A DNA stretch of 64,000 nucleotides from Nitrobacter sp. NHB1 (GTDB taxonomy: Bacteria; Pseudomonadota; Alphaproteobacteria; Rhizobiales; Xanthobacteraceae): contig NZ_JBAMDA010000001.1 in assembly GCF_036964665.1 (NCBI RefSeq), positions 1,302,001 through 1,366,000 on the forward strand. Direction: 5' to 3'. Under the pieces are notes generated by a model, which was not told where the DNA came from, did no database searches, and was given only the letters and a program-made list of their open reading frames with translations. This document shows positions 15,837 through 26,595 of this stretch, piece by piece. A program made the position numbers and the translations under genes. The stretch's first letter is position 1; every line of letters begins with the position of its first letter.

Positions 15837-16245
15837 GACATTTCTCCCGATACGCAAAACAACTTTGCGGAGAATGAGCGCTGAATCTTAATCAAAACTT
15901 TCGGACAGGCTTTCCCGGATTGGCTATCGGACCAGCCGGGCGGCGGCAGACGACATTGCGCCATGATCCTGGGCCCCGCGATCCCTCCGGGGCGGCGGAC
16001 CAGCCGGGCAATCCCCTACACGATCTGGACCGGCAGTAGCTTTCACCCGTACTCCAGCCAAAATGCAGAAGGTTTCACCTGTTTCTGTTTACAATGCAGC
16101 TTGAACCTTTCGCGCGGTGCGGCGACAGAGAATATGCTGGGGGATTGCATTGCCCAGTCTAGGCACAGCGTCACCGGGCGATCATATTCCGCTCCGGTGA
16201 CGTTGTTGTTTCGAGGGTCGTCACTGTCGAACGCGGCAGACTCGG
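15837..16245. other. Intergenic region upstream of the PilZ gene
   Basis: No gene is supported in this 409-bp stretch. A hairpin with perfect 9-bp arms CGTCACCGG (16169-16177) and CCGGTGACG (16194-16202) with a 16-nt loop lies 43 bp before the PilZ start and could belong to its leader or be a repeat remnant. Confidence 0.55.
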
Positions 16246-16485
16246 ATGACTGAAAAACGGATGACGGCGCGGAGCCGTGTTCTGAAGGCCGGAACCATCG
16301 AGGTCCACGGCGGCGCGATCGACTGTACCGTCCGTAACCTGTCGCAGGACGGCGCGGCGCTGGACGTTGCCAGTCCGGTCGGCATCCCGGATGAGTTCAC
16401 GCTTCTCATGCCGGCCGACCATAAACGACACCAATGTCGCGTGATCTGGCGCAAGGAAAAGCGGATCGGCGTCAGGTTTCGCTAA
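16246..16485 (+). CDS. PilZ domain protein (79 aa)
   Basis: A minimal, single-domain PilZ protein, probably a cytosolic c-di-GMP receptor. The family signature is visible as an Arg-containing N-terminal segment (TARSRVLKAGTIEV, residues 7-20) followed by the (D/N)xSxxG motif as NLSQDG at about residues 31-36, and the strand WRKEKRIGVRFR at the end. The N-terminal switch reads RSR rather than the canonical RxxxR, so ligand binding is not certain. It stands alone on the plus strand. Confidence 0.8.
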   Translation: MTEKRMTARSRVLKAGTIEVHGGAIDCTVRNLSQDGAALDVASPVGIPDEFTLLMPADHKRHQCRVIWRKEKRIGVRFR

Positions 16486-16552
16486 GCCCGTACATCGGCA
16501 ACCAGCCGCGTCCGTTACGAAAAGACCGCACCGTCAAAACCCGGAAAACCAT

Positions 16553-16840
16553 CTAATTTGCCGTGCCGCCTGCGGCCCCTATCCTGGACTTTGGCTTGTT
16601 TTTGGTGCTGGCCTTGGGCTGGTGCTCGTTTCGCACGCCACCCCACGGATCGTTGGCTACCGCAGCGTCGGGGATCGTTCGCAGCGTATCCTTGTAGGCT
16701 TTTTCGATCGCCTTCTGTTTCTCGATCTCTTCCTGCGTCTTGCCGGGTCCGTCGGTAAGCAGGTTGAGATGCGGCGCCTGGGCAAAGGCCGGCCCCGACA
16801 ACAGGACCGCCATCAGCATGGATGCGCGTAGAACCTTCAT
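16553..16840 (-). CDS. Small secreted protein (95 aa), function unknown
   Basis: The start at 16840 is fixed by an excellent GGAGGAG ribosome binding site; the open frame extends upstream but without signal. Residues 1-22 (MKVLRASMLMAVLLSGPAFA) are a classic signal peptide with an AFA-type cleavage site. The mature part is short and charged, with EEIEKQKAIEKAYKDTLRTIPDA, DPWGGVR, and a Lys/Ser/Thr-rich tail. It resembles a small periplasmic protein of unknown function that I recall from Bradyrhizobium relatives; no activity is known to me. Confidence 0.75.
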   Translation of the reverse strand: MKVLRASMLMAVLLSGPAFAQAPHLNLLTDGPGKTQEEIEKQKAIEKAYKDTLRTIPDAAVANDPWGGVRNEHQPKASTKNKPKSRIGAAGGTAN

Positions 16841-17314
16841 CAAAACTCCTCCCTGCCGGCACCGGGGCCGCTCGATTGTTGAAGGTCGGAACGCGAGCGA
16901 CAATACCGGGGATGGCGGATAAACGCCGCGCCATGGCCCCGGCCTCACCGAACTCACGCCCATACCATAGACGCCCGATCCTTTCGGTTTCAAGCGCCTC
17001 GCCGCGGCTGACGTCGTGGCAAGTCGCAGACATTTCTCACAATGGTGAGGATCTCGACGCCCGTACTGGCGGAGACGGCGTGGTGCGGCTCGGATGTTCG
17101 TGAGTTTTGGGCACCACTGTTGAACGCAAGCGGAACAGTCAGGTTCGGCCTCGTCGCCACGGTGAACGTGCGGTTAACGCCGATGCGTATATTTGGTGTC
17201 GGAACCAACGTTATCTTCGAATGTTGCAAATAGCGTCTGCCGCGAGCAAGGTGGCGGCGGTGCACGGCTGCGCCCCTGTGATCTCGTAATCCATCGCAAA
17301 TGGGGATTGGGGAC
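16841..17314. other. Intergenic region with no recognised feature
   Basis: Between the secreted protein and the GNAT gene I see no supported gene, repeat or RNA. Short frames on both strands lack ribosome binding sites and recognisable domains. It should contain divergent promoters for the two flanking genes. Confidence 0.5.
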
Positions 17315-18538
17315 ATGGTCGATATGGTCAATTGGGCTCCGATTCGTCGCCCATCGATGAGCAGGTTCGCTGCGCGTCCGTCCTGGAGCGCAACACCCCG
17401 CGGGGCCACGGCACTCGCCTCAATCGACATCGACCAATGGCGAACGCTTGCCGACCGCGCTGTCGAGCCGAACGCCTACTACCTCGCCGACTGGGAACTG
17501 CCACTCGACGCGTCGGCGCGCGACCGGACCAACGCGTCCGCACTGACGGCACATAACGGCAGGTCCGCGGAGTCCGGTGCCGACGCTCTCATCGGCCTGA
17601 TCCCCGTGATCTCCGCCTGGAGAGCCTACCGGATTCCGTTTTCCGTTCTGGTCAGCGCCGATCCCTATGGAACCCTCTGCACCCCGCTGCTCGGCGACGG
17701 CCTCGCGAATGAAGCCGCGACGACGCTGCTGCGCGAGGCGCGCGCCATCGGTCAGCACGCGCTGATCCTGCGCAACGTCGCGCTCGACGGCGCGGCCATG
17801 AAGGCCTTCACGGCAGCGCTCGAACACGACGGCATTAAACCGCATACGCTGCATGGCCATGTGCGAGCCTGCCTCGACGCAACACGCGAGGCGGATGAAT
17901 TGCTGCGAGATGCGCTCGGCGTCAAGAAGCTCAAGGAGCTGCGCCGCCAGCGCAATCGTCTTGCGGACCATGGCGAGGTTTCGTTTCAGGTCGCGTCCGC
18001 TCCCGGCGACGTCGCGCAAGCGCTCGAAACCTTCCTTGTGCTGGAAGCCAGTGGCTGGAAGGCGCGGCGGGGGACCGCATTGCTCCAGCATGGCGGCGAT
18101 GCGGCCTTCATCCGCCGCGCAGCGCCGGCGCTTGCCAAACGAGGCCAGTGTGAAATCGTAACGTTGCTCGCAGGCCCGACGCCGGTGGCGGCGGCTATCG
18201 TATTGCGCCATCAGGACCGCGCATTCTATTTCAAGCTTGGCGTCGACGAAAATTTCGCGAAGTTTTCACCCGGCGTGCAGTTGACGCTCGACCTCACGCG
18301 CCACCTCTGCGCCGACCCGGCGATTGCAGTGGCGGATTCCACGGCAAACCCGGGGCATCCGATGATCGACCCGATCTGGCGCGGACGGCTTGCGATCGGC
18401 GATGTGCTGATCCCGCTTCGCCGCCGCGACCCCACCGTTCCACTTGCAAGGGCGGCGATCGCGTTGCGCGGGCTGATGCGCGTGGCCGCGCGCCGCGCCG
18501 TTCATGTCATCCGCAAACGTCAGGAGAGAAATGCATGA
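17315..18538 (+). CDS. GNAT/FemAB-like acyltransferase (about 407 aa)
   Basis: The protein has the two-lobe layout of the BioF2-like GNAT family (Acetyltransf_6). An N-terminal segment includes YYLADWELPL and a SADPYGTLCTPLL stretch. The C-terminal half carries the helix LKELRRQRNRLADHGEVSF, the conserved FLVLEASGWKARRGTALL, and FYFKLGVDENFAKFSPGVQL near residues 300-320, which are hallmarks of the family. Family members transfer acyl or aminoacyl groups in envelope or capsule synthesis; the substrate here is unknown. I prefer the ATG at 17315 (preceded by TTGGGGA) to the first ATG at 17300. Its stop overlaps the next start (ATGA), so both are translated together. Confidence 0.85.
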   Translation: MVDMVNWAPIRRPSMSRFAARPSWSATPRGATALASIDIDQWRTLADRAVEPNAYYLADWELPLDASARDRTNASALTAHNGRSAESGADALIGLIPVISAWRAYRIPFSVLVSADPYGTLCTPLLGDGLANEAATTLLREARAIGQHALILRNVALDGAAMKAFTAALEHDGIKPHTLHGHVRACLDATREADELLRDALGVKKLKELRRQRNRLADHGEVSFQVASAPGDVAQALETFLVLEASGWKARRGTALLQHGGDAAFIRRAAPALAKRGQCEIVTLLAGPTPVAAAIVLRHQDRAFYFKLGVDENFAKFSPGVQLTLDLTRHLCADPAIAVADSTANPGHPMIDPIWRGRLAIGDVLIPLRRRDPTVPLARAAIALRGLMRVAARRAVHVIRKRQERNA

Positions 18539-19476
18539 ACGCCTCCGAACCGACGCCGGTCATCGCCGCTGCCAACGATGCGCTTCGACGCGACTTCCCG
18601 CTCAAGCCTTTCGCGATCCGGCACAAGCTTGCGGGGCATCCGCTGCTGACGCTGCCGCGCATCGCGCAGTTGGCTGCCGAGCTGCCGCGCGACCTGATCG
18701 AGTACAATTCCGGCAAGGTCGCAATCAGCCAGGACCCCGATGCGATCCCGACGGTCGACCTCGATCCGGTCGAGGTGGTGGAACGGATCGAAACCGCCGG
18801 CGCCTGGATGGTGCTGAAACACGTGGAGAACTCGCCCGAATATCGCCGCCTGCTCGAGGATGCACTGCTTTCGGTCGCGCGCGCGCGCGGCTTCGACGGC
18901 CTGCACGATGCCGGCTTCGAGCAGATCGAGGGCTTTCTGTTCGTGTCCTCTCCGGGTTCGACCACGCCATTCCATCTCGATAGCGAAGACAACTTCTTCG
19001 TCCATATCCACGGCGAAAAATTCTTCACGATTTACGACAATAACGACCGCAGTCTCGTGTCCGATGACGAGATCGAGCGCTCAATGACCAAACATCGCAA
19101 TCTGAAATTCGACGAGAGTTTCGCGCGCCGCGGCACCGAATTTCACCTGTTCGACGGCGACGGCTGCTTCGTGCCTTACCAGTGGCCACATTGGGTGCGC
19201 ACCGCCGGGTCGCACTCGATCTCGATGGCCATCACCTGGAAGACGCGCGAGGTCCGCCGCGTCAACGATCTGCACTACTTCAATTCCATGCTGCGCCGCC
19301 TCGGCTGGCCGCAGCAGCCGCCGGGCGCGCGGCCCGCGTTCGATGCGGTCAAGCTGGCGTTCTATCGCACGGCGACGACGGCGGTCCGGCCGTTGCGCGG
19401 TTCGATGGCGATGCGGCGAATCCTGCGTCGCATCGCGCTCGGCAAGCAGGCGAATTACTATCTGAAAGACGCGTAG
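18535..19476 (+). CDS. JmjC-like cupin, probable 2-oxoglutarate/Fe(II) hydroxylase (313 aa)
   Basis: A cupin-fold protein related to the JmjC/asparaginyl hydroxylase group. The likely iron ligands are His and Asp of PFHLDSEDN at about residues 145-153 and His of YQWPHWVRT near residues 218-224. The strand FFVHIHGEKFFTIY between them is typical. The C-terminal 70 residues are basic and helical. The ATG overlaps the stop of the GNAT gene, so the pair forms a two-gene module in which one enzyme probably transfers a group and the other hydroxylates a related substrate (inference). Some databases label relatives as transcriptional regulators, which the sequence does not support. Confidence 0.75.
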   Translation: MNASEPTPVIAAANDALRRDFPLKPFAIRHKLAGHPLLTLPRIAQLAAELPRDLIEYNSGKVAISQDPDAIPTVDLDPVEVVERIETAGAWMVLKHVENSPEYRRLLEDALLSVARARGFDGLHDAGFEQIEGFLFVSSPGSTTPFHLDSEDNFFVHIHGEKFFTIYDNNDRSLVSDDEIERSMTKHRNLKFDESFARRGTEFHLFDGDGCFVPYQWPHWVRTAGSHSISMAITWKTREVRRVNDLHYFNSMLRRLGWPQQPPGARPAFDAVKLAFYRTATTAVRPLRGSMAMRRILRRIALGKQANYYLKDA

Positions 19477-19620
19477 CCGGCCCGGCGTGCGGCCCTGGTG
19501 GTCCGATTCTGACCGTCAAAATGGTCCGTCCGGGCAGGCCGACCGCTCCTGTCCCTCTGTCATCGCCGCGGCAACCTGTGGTATGGGTCTCGTATCCGCC
19601 GAACCGCACGAGGCCGCCGA

Positions 19621-20304
19621 TTGTCGGGCATTTCACTCTACACGCTGTCGGTCTGGGTGCTGCCGCTCGTCATCGCCATCACCTTTCATGAAGCCGCGCA
19701 CGGATTCGTCGCGCACCGGCTGGGTGACAACACCGCCTGGCAACTCGGCCGCGTCAGCTTCAATCCGCTCAAGCATATCGATCCCTTCGGCACGGTGATA
19801 TTGCCGGGGATTCTGCTGCTGTCACACGCGCCGTTCCTGTTCGGCTACGCAAAACCGGTGCCGGTGAATTTCCGAAATTTGAGCCATCCCCGCATCGACA
19901 TGGTCTGGGTGGCGCTCGCCGGACCCGCCACCAATATCCTGCTGGCGCTGCTCGCGGCACTGGCATTTCACGGGCTCGGCCTGGTCCCGGACAACAGCGT
20001 GCAATGGGTCGCCGACAACCTGAAGAACGCGCTGATCATCAATGTCATTCTTGCGGTGTTCAACATGCTGCCGATCCCGCCACTGGACGGCGGACGGGTC
20101 GCGGTTGGCCTGCTGCCGAACGTTCTGGCGGTCCCGCTCTCCCGCCTGGAACCCTACGGACTGCTGATCCTCGTCGGCATCCTCCTGCTGCTTCCGATGC
20201 TCGGCAGCCAGATCGGTCTCAATCTTGACGTGATCTCCACCATCGTGAGAACAGTCACGGGTTTTGTGATACAGCTTCTGCTGCTGGTCACGGGCAATAT
20301 ATGA
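19621..20304 (+). CDS. Site-2 protease family membrane metalloprotease (227 aa)
   Basis: Polytopic M50-type intramembrane zinc protease. The HEAAH (HExxH) zinc motif is in the first membrane segment at residues 23-27, and the second zinc-ligand motif NMLPIPPLDGG lies near residues 148-158. About five to six transmembrane segments fill the rest. There is no PDZ domain, so this is the short group typified by YwhC/YdhP-like proteins, whose substrates are unknown. The start is the TTG at 19621; no good Shine-Dalgarno is visible. Confidence 0.88.
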   Translation: MSGISLYTLSVWVLPLVIAITFHEAAHGFVAHRLGDNTAWQLGRVSFNPLKHIDPFGTVILPGILLLSHAPFLFGYAKPVPVNFRNLSHPRIDMVWVALAGPATNILLALLAALAFHGLGLVPDNSVQWVADNLKNALIINVILAVFNMLPIPPLDGGRVAVGLLPNVLAVPLSRLEPYGLLILVGILLLLPMLGSQIGLNLDVISTIVRTVTGFVIQLLLLVTGNI

Positions 20305-20344
20305 TAAAAACATATGATAAAGACGTTGCAAGGGGCGTAGTCAG

Positions 20345-20779
20345 TTGATCAAAGCGCAGGACAAAATGATTGCAAGGCGTGCCGACACCAAGGCACGCAC
20401 CGACTTAGCGACCTGGAAGATGATGGCGAAGCTGAACGGCGCATCGTCGCTACCCGACGACGCTCTGGCTTTCCTTTCGAGCTACAGGAACTTTCTCGAA
20501 ACGATGCCGGAGACCGAGGCGAGCGAGGCCACCATCGGGCTAATGTACAAGAATTACTATGCGGAGATGGGTGGCACCGGAACGCCGCCGGACATCAAGT
20601 CGGTGCCGAAAGACCCGATCGTGGAACTCGATAATGTCACCGCCTTCAAACGGCCCGCACCACAACAGCCGCAGACCGTAAATTCCGGGACGACTGCAAG
20701 GCCGCGCCTGCCGGTCGCGCTGATCTTCATCTTGCTCATCGTGATTTACGTCGGCATCCGGTATTATCTTTTACGATAA
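20345..20779 (+). CDS. Hypothetical tail-anchored protein (144 aa)
   Basis: I do not recognise a family. The frame begins at TTG 20345, or more likely at ATG 20366. The N-terminal two thirds are soluble and helical (ATWKMMAKLNGASSLPDDAL, then LSSYRNFLETMPETEASEA). A Pro/Gln-rich linker follows, and a single transmembrane helix at about residues 124-141 ends in a YYLLR tail. The layout suggests a C-terminally anchored inner-membrane protein facing the cytosol. It follows the site-2 protease gene by about 40-60 bp on the same strand and converges with tonB. Confidence 0.65.
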   Translation: MIKAQDKMIARRADTKARTDLATWKMMAKLNGASSLPDDALAFLSSYRNFLETMPETEASEATIGLMYKNYYAEMGGTGTPPDIKSVPKDPIVELDNVTAFKRPAPQQPQTVNSGTTARPRLPVALIFILLIVIYVGIRYYLLR

Positions 20780-20833
20780 TCCGGGCAGTGCTGCGACGCG
20801 TCACCGACCGGGACGACGTCAGTGACGACGACG

Positions 20834-21628
20834 TCAGCCCTTGCCCTTCACCCGGAAGACCACCGGCAGGGTAAAGCTCAATCCCTCGTCCGCTACCAGC
20901 GGCGGCGGCGGCGGCACCGGATCGGACCGGTGCACCATGGCGAGTGCGGCCCTGTCGAAGACCGGATCTCCCGATCCCTTCACGACGGTGGCCGAAACGA
21001 CATGGCCGAGACGATCAAGCACGAAATTGACGAGAATCTCCGCGCCCTTGCGCGTGCGTTCGGACGGATAGCGTTTGTGCTTGTCGAGATGCGCGACCAA
21101 TTCCTTCTGCCAGGTCGCGCGGATGCGGCGGGCGCTCGCGCCAGTGCCCTGCTGCGGCGCGACCGAATGCTCCGATTCCGGTGCATGTTCGACGCTCGGC
21201 ATCGCGGTCGCTTCGGCGGCCACCGACTCCTGCGAGGCCGACGTCTGCACGGCCGCCTTCTCGGGATCGTCATCGACCGGCTTCTTCGACTCGTTCTCGG
21301 TGACGATCCGATCCGGATCCTCGGTCTCGGTCGGCGTATCCTTGGGCAGATCGGTTTCCTTCACGACCGCCTTCTGCTCGGCAAGCGCGGGCGACGCGAC
21401 TGACGCGTCGGTGTCCGGTCCGGGCGGCAGGTCGGTCGCCTCGCGATGCGGCGAGGACAGGTCGAGTCCGATCTCGATCGCCGGTGCGCCGAGATCCTCA
21501 TCCGACTCGTCGGCCTGCATGTGAGCCATCGCCAGCGCCACACAGCCGAGATGGATCGTGATCGCCGCGGCCGCCGCGAAAACCCAGAGCCGACGGGACG
21601 GCGGTGACTCGGCGATCATCTCAGACAT
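20834..21628 (-). CDS. tonB: Energy transducer TonB (264 aa)
   Basis: Couples the ExbBD proton channel to outer-membrane receptors. An N-terminal membrane anchor lies at about residues 14-36, followed by a long Pro/Glu/Asp/Ser-rich periplasm-spanning linker. The C-terminal TonB domain (about residues 170-260) has YPSERTRKGAEILVNFVLDR, then VVKGSGDPVFDRAALAMV. It is the last gene of the receptor-piuC-exbB-exbD-tonB operon, beginning 3 bp after exbD. The linker is acidic rather than the usual Pro/Lys repeats. Confidence 0.95.
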   Translation of the reverse strand: MSEMIAESPPSRRLWVFAAAAAITIHLGCVALAMAHMQADESDEDLGAPAIEIGLDLSSPHREATDLPPGPDTDASVASPALAEQKAVVKETDLPKDTPTETEDPDRIVTENESKKPVDDDPEKAAVQTSASQESVAAEATAMPSVEHAPESEHSVAPQQGTGASARRIRATWQKELVAHLDKHKRYPSERTRKGAEILVNFVLDRLGHVVSATVVKGSGDPVFDRAALAMVHRSDPVPPPPPLVADEGLSFTLPVVFRVKGKG

Positions 21629-21631
21629 AGT

Positions 21632-22102
21632 TCAAAGCCTTGTGTTGTCTGTGGCCGGAACGGACTGGGCGTCCGGCACGCCCTCGAGCGCCACCAGCTT
21701 GATTTTCGCGTAGCCGCCTGCGTGCAGGATCTCCAGCACGTCCATCAGGTCGCCGTAAGGCACCGCGCGATCCGCGCGTAGAAAGATGAAACTGTCCTTG
21801 GTCATATTCGGAGTGGTGTCGAGCGTCCGGACCAGATCGACGCGCTTGACCATGTTTTCGCCGATCGCGATGGCAAGATCGGCCTTGATGCTGACATAGG
21901 TCGGCTTGTCCGGTTTCTTTTGCGGCGTCGCGCTCGACGTCGGCAGGTTGACCGGCAGATCGACGGTCGACAGCGGCGCTGCCACCATGAAGATGATCAG
22001 GAGGACAAGAATAACGTCAATGAACGGCGTGACGTTGATTTCATGCGCTTCGGCGTATTCCTCGTCGTCGTCAAAACCGCCTTCTGCAATCGACGCACCC
22101 AT
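21632..22102 (-). CDS. exbD: Biopolymer transporter ExbD (156 aa)
   Basis: Small stator subunit of the ExbB-ExbD proton channel. The single transmembrane segment carries the conserved [21 protein letters not shown] (residues 24-44), including the protonated Asp in PFID. The periplasmic domain follows ([14 protein letters not shown], then [20 protein letters not shown]). It starts 3 bp after exbB and ends 3 bp before tonB, showing tight co-translation. Confidence 0.96.
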   Translation of the reverse strand: MGASIAEGGFDDDEEYAEAHEINVTPFIDVILVLLIIFMVAAPLSTVDLPVNLPTSSATPQKKPDKPTYVSIKADLAIAIGENMVKRVDLVRTLDTTPNMTKDSFIFLRADRAVPYGDLMDVLEILHAGGYAKIKLVALEGVPDAQSVPATDNTRL

Positions 22103-22105
22103 CGC

Positions 22106-23085
<980 letters not shown>

Positions 23086-23089
<4 letters not shown>

Positions 23090-23775
23090 ACCTCGGCCCA
23101 ATAGCGAATGAGATTGTGATAGATGCCTGTCAATTTGACCGTTTCAGGGTCATCGCGCCCGAGACGCTCGACAAGGCGCTGAATTGCCGTATCGAGATCG
23201 AAAATCAGGCCGCGCGCGTGGTCATCCCGTATCATGCTCTGAAGCCAGAAAAAAGACGCTACACGAGCGCCGCGCGTTACCGGTGTCACCAGATGCAAAC
23301 TGGACGCAGGATAAAGTGCCAGATCGCCGGCCGGCAGCTTGATTTCATGCGAACCATAGTTGTCTTCAACTACCAGTTCGCCGCCGTCATAATCATCCGG
23401 CTCCGATAAAAATAGCGTGACCGACAGGTCGGTGCGAATGCGCAGGCCCGTCAAACGATCGCCGCGCACGGCGTTGTCGACGTGAACGCCGAAATGATGC
23501 CCGTCGGCCGCGACGTAGCGATTGAACAGCGGCGGAAAAATCTGCAGCGGGATCGCAGCCGAGATGAACCGCGGATTCGCTGTCAGCGCCGAAATGATCC
23601 GGTTGCCGAGCGTTCGCGCCGCTTCGCTGTCCGGCGGCAATTGCTCGTTCTTCTTGACCAGCGCCGACTGAGCGCCGGCCGTGGAGCGGCCGTCCTCCCA
23701 TTCGGCCGCGTCCATAATGCGGCGGAAATCCACCACATCATCCTTTCCCAATACGCCGGGGACGCAAGTCAGCAT
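23086..23775 (-). CDS. piuC: Fe(II)/2-oxoglutarate-dependent PKHD-type hydroxylase (229 aa)
   Basis: PiuC/YbiX family dioxygenase. The iron ligands are visible as HVDNAV (His-x-Asp, residues about 98-100) and His in [20 protein letters not shown], which also carries the 2-oxoglutarate-binding Arg. Family members occur next to TonB-dependent siderophore receptors and are thought to help release or modify siderophores, although the substrate is not established. It begins 29 bp after the receptor gene and its stop overlaps the exbB start, placing it in the iron-uptake operon. Confidence 0.92.
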
Positions 23776-23804
23776 GTATCCGCATCCCCGAACATGGATC
23801 GCGA

Positions 23805-26342
23805 TCAGTAACGAGCGGACAGCGTCAAGTAAGCGACGCGGCCCGGCGCCACGAATACGAACGGCGCCGCACTCTGATACAAGGCGTCATAGTAGAGCTG
23901 ATTGGTGATGTTGTTGACGGCAAGCTTCACTTCCCAGTTCTTGTTGACCTTGGCTTCGACGAACGCATCGAAACGCCAGTAGTCAGGCAGCGAGGTGCCC
24001 TGGTTGGCCGCGAGGAAGGTGCCGCCGTAGATCTGCGAGCGATAGGTGGCCTGCCCGCCGACTTCCCAGACATCACTCAACTGGTATTTGGACAGAATGT
24101 TGAACGACTGATGCGCGATGTTGGCAAGCGGGCGGCCGACATTGCTCGCGTAGAGCAATGGCTGCGCCGACGGGACCAGCGACTTCGTCACCTCCGACTG
24201 CATCAGCACAAGGCCGGCGAACACGCTCCATTTGTCGGTGATCTTGCCGGCGGCCTCGATGTCGATGCCGCGGATACGATAGGCAGCGCCTGCAGAAATC
24301 TGTGAGACGCTTCCCGCAATGCCCGGCACCGTGACGTTCTGCGACTCGCGAGCGTTGTCCTTCCAGGTCTCGAACAACGCGGCCGAGACCAGCAGATGGC
24401 GATCGAACAACTCCCACTTGGTGCCGACTTCGGCGGCGCGGTTCTTTTCCGGCCCGAATATCTGGCTGGAGTTGCCGTTGAGGATTGGGGCGAGCCCTCC
24501 GTACTGAGCACTGGTGCCGTCGAACTCGGCGCCGACCGGATTGGACGACGTCGCGTAGGCCGCATAGATGCTCGCATACGGCAATGGCTTGATGACCGCG
24601 CCAAGATTGTAGTTGGTCAGCCCGCTGTCGAGCGACTGGGTACCGAACACGTTCGGGACGCTATTCACGGTGCCGTAACCGCTGGTGCCGATGTGGTAGT
24701 CGTCGTAGCGGATACCGCCGTTGAGAATGATGAAGTCGTTATAGTTGGCGGTATCGAGCAGGTAGACGCTCTTGGTGTCGATATTGATTTTGGTCGGCAG
24801 CCCCACGAGCGACGGCTCGGTACCGAACGGCAGATTGGTGTATTGCGGGTTGAAGACGTTGACGCCCGGCAGCGAACCGGAGCCGCTGAAACCGCCGGGC
24901 AACTGCTCCGAACTCAACCCTGAATACTTGTCGATGCTGGACCTTTCGTTCGAATATTCGAAACCCGCCAGCGCGGTATGGCGCCACGGTCCGGTGCCGA
25001 ACTTGTAGGTCGCCTCGCTCTGGTTGGCGATGACGTCGGTGGGCTGAAAGCGGCTCTGCGGATTGGCAGAAAGCGTCCAGAGAGCAGGGTTCGGATTGGT
25101 CAGGTCCGGGCGTTCCGGCAGCGTCCCGATATAGTTCAGAACGGAACGCTGCACGCGCGTCTTGTTGGTGACGAGAATATCCGGCGTCACCTGTGCTTCG
25201 AGGTTCAGCGTGCCGATGTCCTGCTTGTAGGACTGGAAGTCGCGATTGACGAAACCATAGAACGTATTGCGATTGAGGCCGAATTGCGGGAACGGACCGC
25301 CTGCGGTCGAGGTGTAGGGCGAGGAGCCGGGCCGATAATAGGGAACACCGAAGTCGGGGATGCCGTGCAGATCGGTGTGGATGTAGTTGGCCTGAACCTT
25401 GATGGCGTCGACCGGCTTCCAGGTCATCGCGATGAAACCGCCGCCGCGATCGTCGGTGGTATAGTTTCGGCCTGCGACGTTGGCGTCCTGGAACAGGCCG
25501 CCCGCGCGAATGGCCAATGTCGGACTGATGACCTGATTGACGTCGAGCACAACCCGCTTGGTCTGGTCGGTGCCGAACATCGTGTCCATGTTGTAGAAGC
25601 TTTTCTCGGTCGTCGCCTGCTTGGTCACGATATTGATCGCGCCGCCGGTGGTACCGCGGCCCGCGAACGACGAGCCCGGCCCGCGCAGGATTTCCACCTG
25701 TTCGGTGAAGAAGTTCTCGCGGACGCTGACGCCGGCATCGCGAACGCCGTCGATGAAAACGTCGTTGCGCGCATCGAAGCCGCGAATGAAGAAGCGATCC
25801 CCGAAAGCGTTGCCGCCCTCGCCTGTGCCGAGGGTGACGCCGGCCGTGGTGCGCGCCACATCCCTGAGCAAGGTGGCGCCCTTGTCCGCGAGTACTTCCT
25901 TGCTGAGCACCGTGACCGTCTTCGGCGTGTTCAGCAGCGGCTCCGGAAACTTGCCGGACGCCTGCAAGTGATCGACCTTGTAGGGCGCGGCCGCATCCGC
26001 GTAGGGATCGCGATCCGCCGCAAGGGTGCCGGCGTTGGGAAACGGCACCGGCGCGACCTGCGCCGGCTGGGCGCGGCGCGCCGCGTGGCGCAATGCCGTG
26101 CGCGCCCGGACATGATCCGCCGTGGGCTTCGACCTGGCATGATGCGGGCGAACGACCGGGGCATCGATCGTTACCGCCGGGAGGTTGGATTGCTGCGCTT
26201 CGGCGGCGGAGAAAGAGGCAACCGCGATGAGTCCTGCAACGGTGGAAACCTTGCCGACGGAGTTGATTTCCAACGACGACTTGCCGATCGAATCGGCCGC
26301 TGCGATCGTCCGCAACGACCGCGGCATCTTTGCATTGCTCAT
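23805..26342 (-). CDS. TonB-dependent siderophore receptor (845 aa)
   Basis: Outer-membrane ferric-siderophore receptor of the catecholate/hydroxamate class (Fiu/FhuE-like). The N-terminal region is long: the signal peptide ends around ASFSAAEA (residue 49) and is followed by an unusual His/Arg/Ala-rich stretch to about residue 105. The plug domain shows [39 protein letters not shown] and [20 protein letters not shown]. The 22-strand barrel ends with an aromatic C-terminal residue (TLSARY). The start ATG follows GGGGGCGC at good spacing. It heads the operon with piuC, exbB, exbD and tonB. A degenerate Irr-like site lies about 145 bp upstream, consistent with iron control. The ligand cannot be named. 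Confidence 0.95.
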   Translation of the reverse strand: MSNAKMPRSLRTIAAADSIGKSSLEINSVGKVSTVAGLIAVASFSAAEAQQSNLPAVTIDAPVVRPHHARSKPTADHVRARTALRHAARRAQPAQVAPVPFPNAGTLAADRDPYADAAAPYKVDHLQASGKFPEPLLNTPKTVTVLSKEVLADKGATLLRDVARTTAGVTLGTGEGGNAFGDRFFIRGFDARNDVFIDGVRDAGVSVRENFFTEQVEILRGPGSSFAGRGTTGGAINIVTKQATTEKSFYNMDTMFGTDQTKRVVLDVNQVISPTLAIRAGGLFQDANVAGRNYTTDDRGGGFIAMTWKPVDAIKVQANYIHTDLHGIPDFGVPYYRPGSSPYTSTAGGPFPQFGLNRNTFYGFVNRDFQSYKQDIGTLNLEAQVTPDILVTNKTRVQRSVLNYIGTLPERPDLTNPNPALWTLSANPQSRFQPTDVIANQSEATYKFGTGPWRHTALAGFEYSNERSSIDKYSGLSSEQLPGGFSGSGSLPGVNVFNPQYTNLPFGTEPSLVGLPTKINIDTKSVYLLDTANYNDFIILNGGIRYDDYHIGTSGYGTVNSVPNVFGTQSLDSGLTNYNLGAVIKPLPYASIYAAYATSSNPVGAEFDGTSAQYGGLAPILNGNSSQIFGPEKNRAAEVGTKWELFDRHLLVSAALFETWKDNARESQNVTVPGIAGSVSQISAGAAYRIRGIDIEAAGKITDKWSVFAGLVLMQSEVTKSLVPSAQPLLYASNVGRPLANIAHQSFNILSKYQLSDVWEVGGQATYRSQIYGGTFLAANQGTSLPDYWRFDAFVEAKVNKNWEVKLAVNNITNQLYYDALYQSAAPFVFVAPGRVAYLTLSARY

Positions 26343-26485
26343 GAAGCGCCCCCAATCAAGAAATAGGTCAATAAGCGCAGTTGACGCTGCGCTAATTTGC
26401 CACGCGGGGAGCAGTACCGATCAGGATTTTGAGGGTCAACGTGATTTGACAAAATTGTGGTATGAAGTTTTTTGAATGCCTCTAG

Positions 26486-26503
26486 ATCAAAACGATTCTA
26501 AAC
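26486..26503. promoter_or_regulatory. Degenerate Irr/ICE-like site upstream of the siderophore receptor
   Basis: In the minus direction the sequence reads TTTAGAATCGTTTTGAT. One arm matches the TTAGAA half-site of the iron control element perfectly, while the other (TTTTGA for TTCTAA) has two mismatches. It lies about 145 bp before the receptor start in an AT-rich upstream region, a sensible place for an iron-responsive promoter. Confidence 0.4.
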
Positions 26504-26595
26504 TAGTTGACCGATCTGGCGTGATGTCTTGTGGTCAATTCCTTTGACTGCGCTATTTATGAAACAATTTTAGGTTGCCGGAGCGTGGCAAGAGA

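Noticed and set aside
24978..26366. Plus-strand frame of 462 codons and a minus +1 frame of 538 codons over the receptor gene
   Set aside because: Both are shadows of the TonB-dependent receptor; only the 845-aa frame has signal peptide, plug and barrel features.
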